36,216 bases of DNA. It comes from Crocinitomicaceae bacterium. GTDB taxonomy: Bacteria > Bacteroidota > Bacteroidia > Flavobacteriales_D > Crocinitomicaceae. Location of the stretch: positions 1 through 36,216 of the forward strand of contig JAHEIL010000014.1 in NCBI GenBank assembly GCA_024639405.1, written 5' to 3'. Shown in pieces: positions 1 to 7,979 of the stretch. The notes beneath the pieces are model-generated. The model was not told where the DNA came from and made no database searches. It worked only from the letters and a program-made list of their open reading frames with translations. Numbering within the stretch: the stretch's first letter is position 1; each line of letters opens with the position of its first letter. The translations under genes were made by a program, and so were the position numbers.

Positions 1-74
1 CCAAAAAACATTAATATAAAAGCAAGGATAACCAATACTTCAGAACCAGCAATATCGTTTAAAAATAAAAGCAT
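1..74 (-). CDS. tatA: TatA/E-type twin-arginine translocase subunit, N-terminal fragment
   Basis: The minus strand from the ATG at 74 reads about 24 residues to the window edge. It opens with a short polar/hydrophobic start (MLLFLNDIAGSEVLVILAF), continues into one hydrophobic helix and ends in MFFG. TatA/TatE proteins begin this way: a short periplasmic N-terminus, a single membrane helix, then an FG hinge before the amphipathic helix. The family forms the pore-lining component of the Tat pathway, which exports folded proteins. The rest of the gene lies outside the window. It sits downstream of ftsY and a histidine kinase on the same strand and has its own -7 box at 92-99. A short membrane fragment cannot exclude another small membrane protein, but the hinge and start fit TatA well. 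Confidence 0.72.
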   Translation of the reverse strand, partial: MLLFLNDIAGSEVLVILAFILMFF

Positions 75-91
75 GTATTAATTTTACGCAA

Positions 92-99
92 CAAAGTTA
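92..99 (-). promoter_or_regulatory. -7 promoter box of tatA
   Basis: The minus strand reads TAACTTTG, a full match to the Bacteroidota -7 consensus TAnnTTTG, 17 nt before the tatA ATG. No clear -33 TTTG is seen at the usual distance. Confidence 0.5.
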
Positions 100-143
100 A
101 TCATTAATAAACAATGATGATATATTATTAACGGAATAAACCA

Positions 144-1835
144 TCACTTTGATAAATATAAACTAACTTTTTCCAATAGTAATTTTGCTTGAATAGGCTT
201 CGTTAAAAAATCAGTACAACCTGCCTCTAAAGCCTTCTCTTTATCGCCAGCCATTGCATTTGCTGTTTGTGCAATAATTGGAATTTTTGGATTAAATATT
301 CTAATTTCTTTTGTGGCTTCATGCCCATTCATTAAAGGTAGGTTCACATCCATTAAAATCAAATCTACATCTGTGTTTTTTTGAATAAATTCAACAGCAT
401 CCTTGCCATTTTCAGAGTGATATACTTGATAATTTGTAGGTTTTAAAATCTCCTTTAATAATAAAAAGCTGACAGGATCATCTTCAACAACTAAAATTTT
501 TACGGTATTTGTTGGGGTGATTAAAGTAATTTTTTCTGATGAAGATTCAAATGCAAAAGTTACTTTTTTCATTGCACTATATGGAATTGTGAAATAAAAA
601 GACGTTCCTTTGTCTTCTTCACTTTCTAACCAAATAGATCCTTGTAATAAATGTATGATTTTTTCAACGATTGATAATCCAATTCCAGAACCTTCATTAT
701 TTAAGCCATGGTAATCAAATTTTGTGAAGCGATCAAACACATTTGCTTGGTCACTTATTGGAATGCCCACTCCCGTATCTTTTACCTCAAAAAGCAATTC
801 ACCATTTTTCTTTTGACAAGAAACGATAATAGACCCTTGATTGGTAAACTTAAGTGCATTATTCAATAAATTCATCAATACTTGGCGCATTCTAAAAGGA
901 TCTGCTTGAAGAATGATATCTCCAGTAGGCAATACAAATTTTAAAGCGATATTTTCTTTATTTTTTTTCTGTAATTCTAATCTGTATATAGATTCCAATT
1001 CATCAAACATCGCTTTTACACTGAAATCTGCTTGAACTAATTGCAAATCACCTGCTTCAATTTTTGATAAATCAATAATATCATCGATCAACTTCAACAA
1101 ACTATCACTGCTGTTTTTTATGATGTTTACATATTGACTTCGCACAGCATCATCATTTTCATCTTCAATCAATCCACTAAATCCAACTATTGCGTTCATT
1201 GGAGTGCGAATTTCATGTGACATATTTGCTAAAAAAGCAGATTTTAATTTATCAGATCTAACAGCTCTTTCTTTTTGACGGACAAAATCTCGTTTGATTG
1301 CATTTAATAAAACTATTAAGATAATTGAGTATATTAAAAAATTGAAATAAATATCCAAACTTCTAGCTTCCTTGGATTTGTAAATAGATTGTGAAATTGG
1401 GGAATTTGAATCAATTAAATATAAAACCAAAATGTTCAGAACGTATAAAGTGATTAAAGAAGATAATAGAATACCTTCCCAAATCCATACAATTAATCCT
1501 CCAAATGCCATAATAAAAAACAATACAGGACCATTTGATAAATGCTTTTCAAACCAAGAAATATCTAGTAATAGAATGCCAACTGTACTGAACAGTATTT
1601 TAGCTATAAAAGTGTAATTATAAAAACGAATAAAAAAATACAAACCTAGAATGATAAAAGTACTGATTCCAGACATGAAAATTGGACCAAATTTTTCACT
1701 TGTAATATAATGAAAAACAAATAATACTCCAACAAATAAAAACACGACAAATGCAATCGTAGTAATAAAATGACGCTCAGAATCAATTTTATCTCGATCT
1801 CCAAGAATTAAATTAAATGCTTTTTGAAACTTCAT
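144..1835 (-). CDS. Membrane-bound hybrid sensor histidine kinase with C-terminal receiver
   Basis: 563 residues. About six hydrophobic segments lie between residues 25 and 180 with only short loops, so the sensor is a membrane bundle and not a large periplasmic domain. A HisKA dimerisation domain follows, with the phospho-accepting His207 in SHEIRTPMNA. Next is an HATPase domain: N-box around Asn322-Asn326, DTGVGI at 353-358 and GSGIGLSI at 382-389. The C-terminal receiver (about 446-563) keeps the acidic pocket (Glu451-Asp453), phosphoacceptor Asp496, Thr524 and Lys546, so phosphorelay looks intact. There is no output domain, so the phosphate must pass to a separate partner or the receiver tunes the kinase. 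It lies 42 nt downstream of ftsY on the same strand. The signal sensed is unknown. Confidence 0.93.
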   Translation of the reverse strand: MKFQKAFNLILGDRDKIDSERHFITTIAFVVFLFVGVLFVFHYITSEKFGPIFMSGISTFIILGLYFFIRFYNYTFIAKILFSTVGILLLDISWFEKHLSNGPVLFFIMAFGGLIVWIWEGILLSSLITLYVLNILVLYLIDSNSPISQSIYKSKEARSLDIYFNFLIYSIILIVLLNAIKRDFVRQKERAVRSDKLKSAFLANMSHEIRTPMNAIVGFSGLIEDENDDAVRSQYVNIIKNSSDSLLKLIDDIIDLSKIEAGDLQLVQADFSVKAMFDELESIYRLELQKKNKENIALKFVLPTGDIILQADPFRMRQVLMNLLNNALKFTNQGSIIVSCQKKNGELLFEVKDTGVGIPISDQANVFDRFTKFDYHGLNNEGSGIGLSIVEKIIHLLQGSIWLESEEDKGTSFYFTIPYSAMKKVTFAFESSSEKITLITPTNTVKILVVEDDPVSFLLLKEILKPTNYQVYHSENGKDAVEFIQKNTDVDLILMDVNLPLMNGHEATKEIRIFNPKIPIIAQTANAMAGDKEKALEAGCTDFLTKPIQAKLLLEKVSLYLSK

Positions 1836-1877
1836 TTCGATTGACTAGCTTTCTGTTTTAAGTACTAATTTAATGAA

Positions 1878-2834
1878 TTATTCCGAAAAAAGAGAATCAA
1901 CAAATTCTTTTTTACTGAATAATTGTAAATCATTGATTCCTTCTCCTACACCTATATACTTAACAGGGATTTTCATTTGATCCGAAATACCAATCACAAC
2001 GCCGCCTTTGGCTGTCCCATCCAATTTTGTAACAGCTAAAGCATTAATATCGGTTGCTAATGAAAATTGTTTTGCTTGTTCAAATGCATTTTGACCAGTT
2101 GACCCATCTAATACCAATAAAATCTCATGCGGTGCACCTGGAATCACTTTTTCCATGACACGTTTGATTTTACTTAACTCTGACATTAAATTGATTTTGT
2201 TATGCAATCGCCCTGCGGTATCAATGATAACAACATCTGCATTTTGAGCTTTGGCAGATTGCAAGGCGTCAAATGCAACAGATGCTGGATCTGCACCCAT
2301 TCCTTGTTGTACAATCGGAACGCCAACTCGTTCAGACCAAATAATTAATTGATCTACTGCTGCTGCTCTAAATGTATCAGCGGCTCCTAAAACAACTTTT
2401 TTACCAGCAGACTTGAATTGATGGGCTAACTTACCAATTGTTGTTGTTTTACCAACGCCATTTACACCAACAACCATAATTACGTATGGAAGACCATTTT
2501 GCTTTTCAATGGAAAACTCGTTGATACCTGAAGCATTATTCTCTTCCAATAAAAAAGCAATTTCTTCTTTAAGTATAGAATTCAATTCATTTGCTCCTAA
2601 TACTTTATCACGAGAAACACGCGCTTCAATTCGCTTAATAATTTTTAAAGTTGTTTCAACACCAACGTCAGAGGTAATGAGTACTTCTTCCAAATTATCT
2701 AATACCTCATCATCAACTCTTGATTTACCAACAATTGTTCGAGCGATTTTTGATAAAAAATTTTGTTTCGTTTTTTCAAGTCCTTTATCCAGACTTTCTT
2801 TTTTCTCTTTCGAAAATAATCCAAAAAATGCCAT
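1878..2834 (-). CDS. ftsY: Signal recognition particle receptor FtsY
   Basis: 318 residues from the ATG at 2834. A TTG two codons upstream (2840) is open but unnecessary. FtsY is the membrane-associated SRP receptor GTPase: it pairs with Ffh to deliver nascent membrane proteins to the Sec translocon. Visible parts are a short Lys-rich N-terminus without the long acidic A-domain of E. coli, a helical N domain (about 20-100), and the NG GTPase with P-loop GVNGVGKT (123-130), DTFRAAA (153-159), DTAGR (205-209) and TKLD (269-272) running into GTAKGG. The C-terminus is typical of the family. It follows rpmB-rpmG-DUF4295, a gene order common in Bacteroidota, but a hairpin at 2853-2880 separates it from those genes. 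Confidence 0.98.
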   Translation of the reverse strand: MAFFGLFSKEKKESLDKGLEKTKQNFLSKIARTIVGKSRVDDEVLDNLEEVLITSDVGVETTLKIIKRIEARVSRDKVLGANELNSILKEEIAFLLEENNASGINEFSIEKQNGLPYVIMVVGVNGVGKTTTIGKLAHQFKSAGKKVVLGAADTFRAAAVDQLIIWSERVGVPIVQQGMGADPASVAFDALQSAKAQNADVVIIDTAGRLHNKINLMSELSKIKRVMEKVIPGAPHEILLVLDGSTGQNAFEQAKQFSLATDINALAVTKLDGTAKGGVVIGISDQMKIPVKYIGVGEGINDLQLFSKKEFVDSLFSE

Positions 2835-2852
2835 AATCAATTTAAATGAGAA

Positions 2853-2880
2853 AAGCTTCCCTCAAATAAAAGGGAAGCTT
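2853..2880 (-). terminator. Hairpin between DUF4295 gene and ftsY
   Basis: A perfect 10-bp inverted repeat (AAGCTTCCCT / AGGGAAGCTT) with an 8-nt loop. On the minus strand it is followed by a short U-rich stretch (TTCTCATTT). It lies 27 nt after the DUF4295 stop and 18 nt before the ftsY ATG, so it probably attenuates read-through from the ribosomal-protein genes into ftsY. The U-tract is weak. Confidence 0.6.
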
Positions 2881-2907
2881 ATACTATTTTAAAATAAAGA
2901 AAAAAAA

Positions 2908-3063
2908 TTAATTCTTAGAGAACCACTCTTTTACTTTATCGTTGTGAACGATTTCTTCTTTAAAAGTGAAGGCTCCTGATTTCTCAGATTTCACCATTTT
3001 AATCACTTTTGTATGCTCTTTTCCGCCACCTTTTTGTAACGATGCTACTACTTTCTTTGCCAT
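2908..3063 (-). CDS. DUF4295 family small basic protein
   Basis: 51 residues, starting MAKKVVASLQKGGGKEHTKV and ending DKVKEWFSKN. It is Lys-rich and has the pattern of the small DUF4295 proteins that Bacteroidota encode right after rpmG. Function is not established. Position between rpmG and ftsY and the basic composition suggest a ribosome-associated role, which is inference. Only 7 nt separate it from the rpmG stop, so it is surely co-transcribed. Confidence 0.88.
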   Translation of the reverse strand: MAKKVVASLQKGGGKEHTKVIKMVKSEKSGAFTFKEEIVHNDKVKEWFSKN

Positions 3064-3070
3064 GATTCAA

Positions 3071-3259
3071 TTATTTAATCTCCTTATGAACCGTCATACG
3101 TTTCAAAATAGGATTGAATTTTTTAATTTCCATACGATCAGGTGTGTTTTTTCTGTTCTTCGTCGTAATGTAACGAGAAGTACCAGCCATACCTGAATCT
3201 TTGTGCTCTGTGCACTCAAGAATTACTTGAATTCTATTACCTTTTGCTTTCTTAGCCAT
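3071..3259 (-). CDS. rpmG: 50S ribosomal protein L33
   Basis: 62 residues, a usual L33 length. The motifs [24 protein letters not shown] and the C-terminal [10 protein letters not shown] are typical of L33. It has a single cysteine (Cys16) where zinc-binding L33 forms carry two CxxC pairs, so this is the zinc-independent (C-) form. It follows rpmB by 48 nt and is followed by the DUF4295 gene. Confidence 0.96.
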   Translation of the reverse strand: MAKKAKGNRIQVILECTEHKDSGMAGTSRYITTKNRKNTPDRMEIKKFNPILKRMTVHKEIK

Positions 3260-3307
3260 TTCTATACTTTTTTAAAGTCTTTACTGATTGATTAAAGAAT
3301 CGTTGGG

Positions 3308-3544
3308 TTATTTCAAATAACCTTTCTCACGAGCCTCTTTAATGCAAGCAGAAATTCCTTTCTTGTTAATTGTTCTCAACGCTGAAGTTGAAATTTTCAA
3401 CGTAACAAAACGCTCTTCTTCTGGTAGAAAAAATTTCTTCGTAATTAAATTCGGGTAGAATTTACGTTTCGTTTTGCGATTTGAGTGAGAAACATTGTTT
3501 CCGACCATAACCGACTTACCTGTAAGTTGACAAACTCGTGACAT
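3308..3544 (-). CDS. rpmB: 50S ribosomal protein L28
   Basis: 78 residues, starting [20 protein letters not shown] and continuing with [13 protein letters not shown], the signature N-terminal half of L28. It is the first gene of the rpmB-rpmG-DUF4295 group. It has only one N-terminal Cys (Cys5), so the zinc ribbon of some L28 proteins is absent. A promoter is visible at 3580-3610. Confidence 0.97.
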   Translation of the reverse strand: MSRVCQLTGKSVMVGNNVSHSNRKTKRKFYPNLITKKFFLPEEERFVTLKISTSALRTINKKGISACIKEAREKGYLK

Positions 3545-3579
3545 CTTTATATATTTTATCCTAATTCTAAAATGGGGTG

Positions 3580-3610
3580 CAAAGTAACTACTTTTTTCCT
3601 AAATGAACAA
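3580..3610 (-). promoter_or_regulatory. Promoter of the rpmB operon
   Basis: On the minus strand a TTG (3608-3610) stands 20 nt before TTACTTTG (3580-3587), one mismatch from TAnnTTTG, followed by CACCCC. Spacing fits a Bacteroidota sigma-ABfr promoter. The leader to the rpmB ATG would be about 30 nt. Confidence 0.5.
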
Positions 3611-3617
3611 GTTATTT

Positions 3618-4871
3618 TTACTTTTTTTCAAATATTAATTCTAAAAGTTCGCATCTAGCTAAATTTAAGGCACTTAAAATTGCCATTTGACTATTACGTT
3701 CTCTGTTATCTCCATATTGAAATCGCTTTGATAGCGTTCGATCTTTCGTTGCAACTCCAATCCAAACCGTTCCAACAGGATTTTCTGGCGTCCCTCCATC
3801 TGGACCCAAAACTCCCGTCGTTGAAACAGACATATCAACCCCCAATATCTCCCTTCCATTTTGTGCCATTTCCTCTGCTATTTCACTACTAACAGCTCCA
3901 AATTCCTTCAATTTTTCTTCAGAAACTTTTCCAATTTGCTGTTTTAAAGTATTGGTATAAGTCAATAAACTTCCAGAAAAATAAGCTGAAGCACCAGCAT
4001 TTGCAACAAAACTTGCGGCCAATCCTCCACCTGTACAACTTTCAACTGTTCCTATTGTTTGATTTTTTTGAAGCAATATTTTTCCAATTACTTCTGGCAA
4101 GGTTTCTTCCCCTTCTCCAAAAACTAACGAAGGATAACGATCTTTTAAAACAGCGAAATAGGCATCAATCTCTGCTTCTCGTTGCTTTCCTTCAAACGAA
4201 GTTAAACGCAACTTAACCATTCCTGGAGCAGGCAAATACGCTAAACTTAATCCAGCATCTCTCACCTCATCTTCCCATTCAGCAATTGATTCTGCTAAAA
4301 AAGACTCTCCCATTCCTTGTGTTAAAATCGTTTTGTGAAATAAGCTTTTCAATTGATAGCGTGAATCTAAGCGAGGAAAAACTTCCTCTTGCATAATACC
4401 CTTCATTTCATAAGGAACACCAGGCATACTGATTAAAACCTTTCCCTTGTAATCAAACCACATTCCAGCTGCCGTTCCTACTCTATTGGTTAAAATTTCA
4501 CAATCTTTTGGTAATTCTGCTTGACGAATGTTCACATCTAACATCGGTCGATTGCGCTGACTGAAAAACTGCTCAATTTGTTGCAATGTTGGAATGTGCA
4601 TTTCTAAAGACGTATTAAAAAACTCGCACAATGTGTGTTTTGTAATGTCGTCTTTTGTTGGACCCAAACCTCCCGTAACCAATACTAAATCAGCACGTTC
4701 AAACGCTTGTTTAACAGCATCTAAAATCAATTGTTTGTCATCAGAAATTGTCGTCACCTGAACAATTCTTACGCCTCTTTGTGAACATTCTTTGCCTAAC
4801 CATGAAGCATTCGTGTTAACCGTTTGACCAATTAATAATTCATCTCCAATTGAAATTAATTCTGCTTTCAT
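3618..4871 (-). CDS. cinA: CinA-like protein: MoCF-type domain plus nicotinamide-nucleotide amidase
   Basis: 417 residues, the normal full length of two-domain CinA. The N-terminal half (1-about 170) is a molybdopterin-binding-like domain: MKAELISIGDELLIGQTVNTN, then VTGGLGPTKDD. In studied CinA proteins this domain acts as an ADP-ribose/CoA pyrophosphatase. The C-terminal half (from about 260) is the PncC domain, with TVESCTGGGLAASF, the Ser/Thr-rich active site and STTGVLGPDGGTPENPVGTVW. PncC deamidates nicotinamide mononucleotide to recycle it for NAD. It starts 9 nt after the rlmD-like gene, so the two are probably one transcript. Confidence 0.95.
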   Translation of the reverse strand: MKAELISIGDELLIGQTVNTNASWLGKECSQRGVRIVQVTTISDDKQLILDAVKQAFERADLVLVTGGLGPTKDDITKHTLCEFFNTSLEMHIPTLQQIEQFFSQRNRPMLDVNIRQAELPKDCEILTNRVGTAAGMWFDYKGKVLISMPGVPYEMKGIMQEEVFPRLDSRYQLKSLFHKTILTQGMGESFLAESIAEWEDEVRDAGLSLAYLPAPGMVKLRLTSFEGKQREAEIDAYFAVLKDRYPSLVFGEGEETLPEVIGKILLQKNQTIGTVESCTGGGLAASFVANAGASAYFSGSLLTYTNTLKQQIGKVSEEKLKEFGAVSSEIAEEMAQNGREILGVDMSVSTTGVLGPDGGTPENPVGTVWIGVATKDRTLSKRFQYGDNRERNSQMAILSALNLARCELLELIFEKK

Positions 4872-4880
4872 ATTAATTTT

Positions 4881-6344
4881 TTAATGAACTTTTTTAAATT
4901 TTGCAATGGATTCTATGTGTCCCGTATGCGGGAATTGATCAACTAATGACAATTTCTCAAGTTGATAACCTGCTTTTTCAAGCGTTTCAGTATCTCGAGC
5001 TTGTGTAGATGGATTACACGAAATATAAACAATATTTTCAGCTCCTAAATCAATTGTTTTCAATAAGGTTTTAGGTGCGATACCAGCCCTTGGAGGATCT
5101 AAGATTATGGTTGCGATATTACCAATAAATTCAGGATGTTCTTTCAAGAATTTCCCTACATCGGCAGCGTAAAATTGAATCCCTTCTATGTTGTTGCGTT
5201 TTGCATTCCGTTTAGCATCTTCAATAGCTTCTTCAACAATATCCACACCAACAATGGAAACATCTTTTTTACGTGTTGATAATATTTGCCCAATTGTACC
5301 CGTTCCACAAAACAAATCCATTACAACTTTTCCTGCTGGTATTTCTTCTTCAAAAACATAATCCAATGCTTTTGTGTATAATTTCTCTGCACTTTTAGGA
5401 TTGGTTTGAAAGAAACTTTCCATCGAAATTTCAAACGATAAATTCAATAAATTTTCTACCACAATTGGTTGACCATAAACTAAACGCCAAGTTCCGTTTT
5501 CAATTTTAGCACGATCAGCAACATTATCATTTGTAGTATGCTGAAATCCTGCTAATCTATTACCTAATTTCTCTTGTAAAAACTGTGAAAAAGCTTCAAC
5601 ATCAAATTTACCATCATCGTTAGAAGACGTTACCAAATTAATTAATAATTGATCTTCTTTAAAAGATTTACGAACAACGATGTGTCTGAAAAACCCTTCT
5701 TTCTTTGGTGGGTGCCAAGCTGGCAAACCAGTTGCTTTCAAAAACAAGCGAACCTCTTTTAAAATGGTTTCCCATTGTTCATCGAACAAACCACTTGCTT
5801 TGTTTAAGCTCTCAACTTTCCACCAAGTTCCTCTTCGTTTGAACCCCAATGCAAACGCATCGTCTAATTCTTCATTCGTTTCCAAATCATGTTCAATGCA
5901 AGAAAAACTATATTCCATTTTATTTCTGTAAAAAAAATGGTTTGGAGAGGAAATAAATTCATCAAAACGATCATGGATAGTTCGAATATTTGCAATTCTT
6001 CCAAAAACTTCTAAAGTCGATTCTTTTTTATACGTTTCTTGAAGTTCTATTGGAACAAACACATATGGCCCTCCTGAAATTTCTTGATAAGGTAATTCAA
6101 TTTCTAAAGGAGAACGCTTAACAATCTCCAACAATTTTGCTTCAGCATGCCGTTTGCGTTTTTTTTCAATTCTAGCTTTCACCAATTGCCCAGGAAAGGT
6201 ATTATCCACAAAAACAACATAATGACCATCCTCAACAGGAACACGTGCTATTCCTCTTCCTCCAAATGCAAAATCTACGATTTCTAACTCAACAATTTCT
6301 CCTCTTTGAATCACTTTTTTACTTTTTTCTGTAAAGGTAAGCAT
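4881..6344 (-). CDS. rlmD: RlmD/RumA-like 23S rRNA (uracil-C5)-methyltransferase lacking Fe-S cysteines
   Basis: 487 residues. An N-terminal TRAM-like OB domain (about 12-75) is followed by a class I SAM-dependent methyltransferase domain: DLFCGTGTIG at 343-352, GVDIVEEAI, ILDPPRAG at 414-421, and the nucleophile Cys443 in SCNPSTQARD. This is the C5-uracil methyltransferase layout of the RumA/RlmD/RlmC/TrmA group. The protein has only three cysteines, 149, 346 and 443. RlmD enzymes normally carry a 4Fe-4S site of four cysteines between the TRAM and catalytic parts. Here that stretch reads ELPYQEISGGPYVFVPIE, with none. The enzyme class is secure, but whether it targets U1939 in 23S rRNA is inferred from likeness alone. 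Confidence 0.88.
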   Translation of the reverse strand: MLTFTEKSKKVIQRGEIVELEIVDFAFGGRGIARVPVEDGHYVVFVDNTFPGQLVKARIEKKRKRHAEAKLLEIVKRSPLEIELPYQEISGGPYVFVPIELQETYKKESTLEVFGRIANIRTIHDRFDEFISSPNHFFYRNKMEYSFSCIEHDLETNEELDDAFALGFKRRGTWWKVESLNKASGLFDEQWETILKEVRLFLKATGLPAWHPPKKEGFFRHIVVRKSFKEDQLLINLVTSSNDDGKFDVEAFSQFLQEKLGNRLAGFQHTTNDNVADRAKIENGTWRLVYGQPIVVENLLNLSFEISMESFFQTNPKSAEKLYTKALDYVFEEEIPAGKVVMDLFCGTGTIGQILSTRKKDVSIVGVDIVEEAIEDAKRNAKRNNIEGIQFYAADVGKFLKEHPEFIGNIATIILDPPRAGIAPKTLLKTIDLGAENIVYISCNPSTQARDTETLEKAGYQLEKLSLVDQFPHTGHIESIAKFKKVH

Positions 6345-6483
6345 TGCATTTTATATTCATCGATTCGAAAGAATAATCCAATAATTAATCGTCTTTCAAT
6401 TACACTATAAAATACTGATAAACAATAAATTAATTTATCAATTACAGCAACAAAGTGTGCTATTTAATTTTTTTATTTTAACT

Positions 6484-6491
6484 TAGCTTTA
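6484..6491 (+). promoter_or_regulatory. Possible -7 box of the mltF-like gene
   Basis: TAGCTTTA, one mismatch from TAnnTTTG, ending 14 nt before the ATG at 6506. No clear -33 element. Confidence 0.35.
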
Positions 6492-6505
6492 AATTAGCTT
6501 GCTCA

Positions 6506-7945
6506 ATGCATAAATTAAAACAGTTTTTTACACGCTTTTTACTACTTGCTTTTCTACTACCAATTCTATCCAATTGTAGTGAAGAAAATGGGCAATTAGC
6601 GACTCAAAAATTATTTGGAACACCCAATGATGTAAAGGAAATTTTAAAAAGAGGTAAGCTTACAATTTTAGCTGAAAATAGTTCTACTTCCTTTTTCATC
6701 TACCGTGGAAAAAAAATGGGATTTGAATATGAATTATTACAAGCTTTCGCGAATGATTTAGGTGTTCCTCTCGAAGTTAAAATCATCAATAATCTTGACA
6801 ATTTAATTCATTTATTGAACACAGGAGAAGGCGACATTATAGCTTGTAATTATACTGTCAACAAGAAAAGGGCTAAAAACATTGCTTTCTCAACTCCTTA
6901 TTTGAGGTCTGCTCAAGTATTGATTCAACGTAAACCTAAAGGCTGGCGAAAATTAAAAACTATACAGCTTGAAAAATTGCTCTTGCGAGACCCTATTGAT
7001 TTAGCTGGAAAGAAAGTAAATGTTTGGCAAAACTCATCTTATTATCAACGATTAATTCATTTAGAAGAGGAAATTGGTGATGAAATTTCAATAATAGAAG
7101 AAAAAGGCGCTACAAGCTCTGAGGATTTAATTGAAAAAGTGGCAGCTGGAGAAATTGATTATACGGTAACTGAAGAAATTGTTGGACGAGTAAATGCACA
7201 TTTCTATCCAAACATTGATTATAAAACTGTTTTATCTATTCGTCAAAAAATAGCATTTGGATTGCGTAAAACATCTCCAGAATTATTAAAAAAATTAGAC
7301 AAGTGGTTGTTGAAATTTATGACTACCAAGTCGTTTCGTTTTCTATGCGACAAATATTTCAATCCTGAAAACTTTATAGTTGACTCGTATGAATATGTGA
7401 CCAAAGTTCTCAAAGGTGAAATTTCTCCATTTGACAAATTATTTAAAGCCTCAGCTGCAAAGCATGGCATCGATTGGCGACTGGTTGCATCGATTGCATT
7501 TCAGGAAACAAAATTCCATCCTAACGCACGTGGTTTTGGTGGCGCCTATAGTATCATGCAATTCATGCCTGGAACAGGACCTAAATATGGCGTCTTCCCG
7601 CATTCACCAGTTGAAAAACAAATTGATGGTGGAACAAAGAAAATTAGCCAAGATTTCAAAAGTTGGTCAGAAATTCCTGATACTAATCAACGAATGAAAT
7701 TTACGATTGCAACGTATAATTGTGGTCGCTCTCATGTAGAAGATGCACAGCGATTAGCTAAAAAAGTTGGCTTAAATCCATTGATTTGGGATGAAAATGT
7801 GGAATACATGCTTTTCAATTTGTCAAGAGGAAAGTATTACAGAGATGGTGTTGTGAAATCTGGAGCAGTAAGAGGCTCTAGAACAACTCGTTATGTACGA
7901 TCTATCTTTACTCGTTTTGAAAATTGGAAAAAAGTCATTCCTTGA
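6506..7945 (+). CDS. mltF: MltF-like membrane-bound lytic murein transglycosylase (lipoprotein)
   Basis: 479 residues. The N-terminus is a lipoprotein signal: a basic start, hydrophobic core and lipobox ending LSNC, with Cys24 as lipidation site. Residues about 45-290 form a periplasmic solute-binding-protein fold (GFEYELLQAFANDLG, then FSTPYLRSAQVLI). Residues about 310-479 form an SLT/goose-lysozyme-type domain with catalytic Glu334 in AFQETKFHPNA, then GAYSIMQFMPGT and TIATYNCGRSHVEDA. In E. coli MltF the binding domain regulates cleavage of peptidoglycan glycan strands. A role in cell-wall turnover anchored in a periplasm-facing membrane leaflet is likely. Length and order match MltF. It has its own promoter region and is followed by miaA on the same strand. 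Confidence 0.92.
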   Translation: MHKLKQFFTRFLLLAFLLPILSNCSEENGQLATQKLFGTPNDVKEILKRGKLTILAENSSTSFFIYRGKKMGFEYELLQAFANDLGVPLEVKIINNLDNLIHLLNTGEGDIIACNYTVNKKRAKNIAFSTPYLRSAQVLIQRKPKGWRKLKTIQLEKLLLRDPIDLAGKKVNVWQNSSYYQRLIHLEEEIGDEISIIEEKGATSSEDLIEKVAAGEIDYTVTEEIVGRVNAHFYPNIDYKTVLSIRQKIAFGLRKTSPELLKKLDKWLLKFMTTKSFRFLCDKYFNPENFIVDSYEYVTKVLKGEISPFDKLFKASAAKHGIDWRLVASIAFQETKFHPNARGFGGAYSIMQFMPGTGPKYGVFPHSPVEKQIDGGTKKISQDFKSWSEIPDTNQRMKFTIATYNCGRSHVEDAQRLAKKVGLNPLIWDENVEYMLFNLSRGKYYRDGVVKSGAVRGSRTTRYVRSIFTRFENWKKVIP

Positions 7946-7969
7946 TTTCATTTGTTATTCGTACTTTTG
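7942..7969 (+). promoter_or_regulatory. Promoter of miaA
   Basis: TTG at 7942-7944, overlapping the mltF stop, then 17 nt, then TACTTTTG (7962-7969), a full match to TAnnTTTG. Transcription would start near 7973-7976, only a few bases before the reading frame of miaA opens. This implies a leaderless or nearly leaderless mRNA. Confidence 0.6.
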
Positions 7970-7979
7970 AAAGAAAAAA

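Noticed and set aside
2509-2892. 127-codon plus-strand frame opposite ftsY
   Set aside because: Ser/Asn-rich shadow frame, opposite the conserved ftsY N domain, and crossing the terminator.
6416-6440. AT-rich inverted repeat (TGATAAA...TTTATCA) between rlmD and the mltF-like gene
   Set aside because: Only A and T apart from the tips, no T-tract or promoter link; expected by chance in DNA of this composition.
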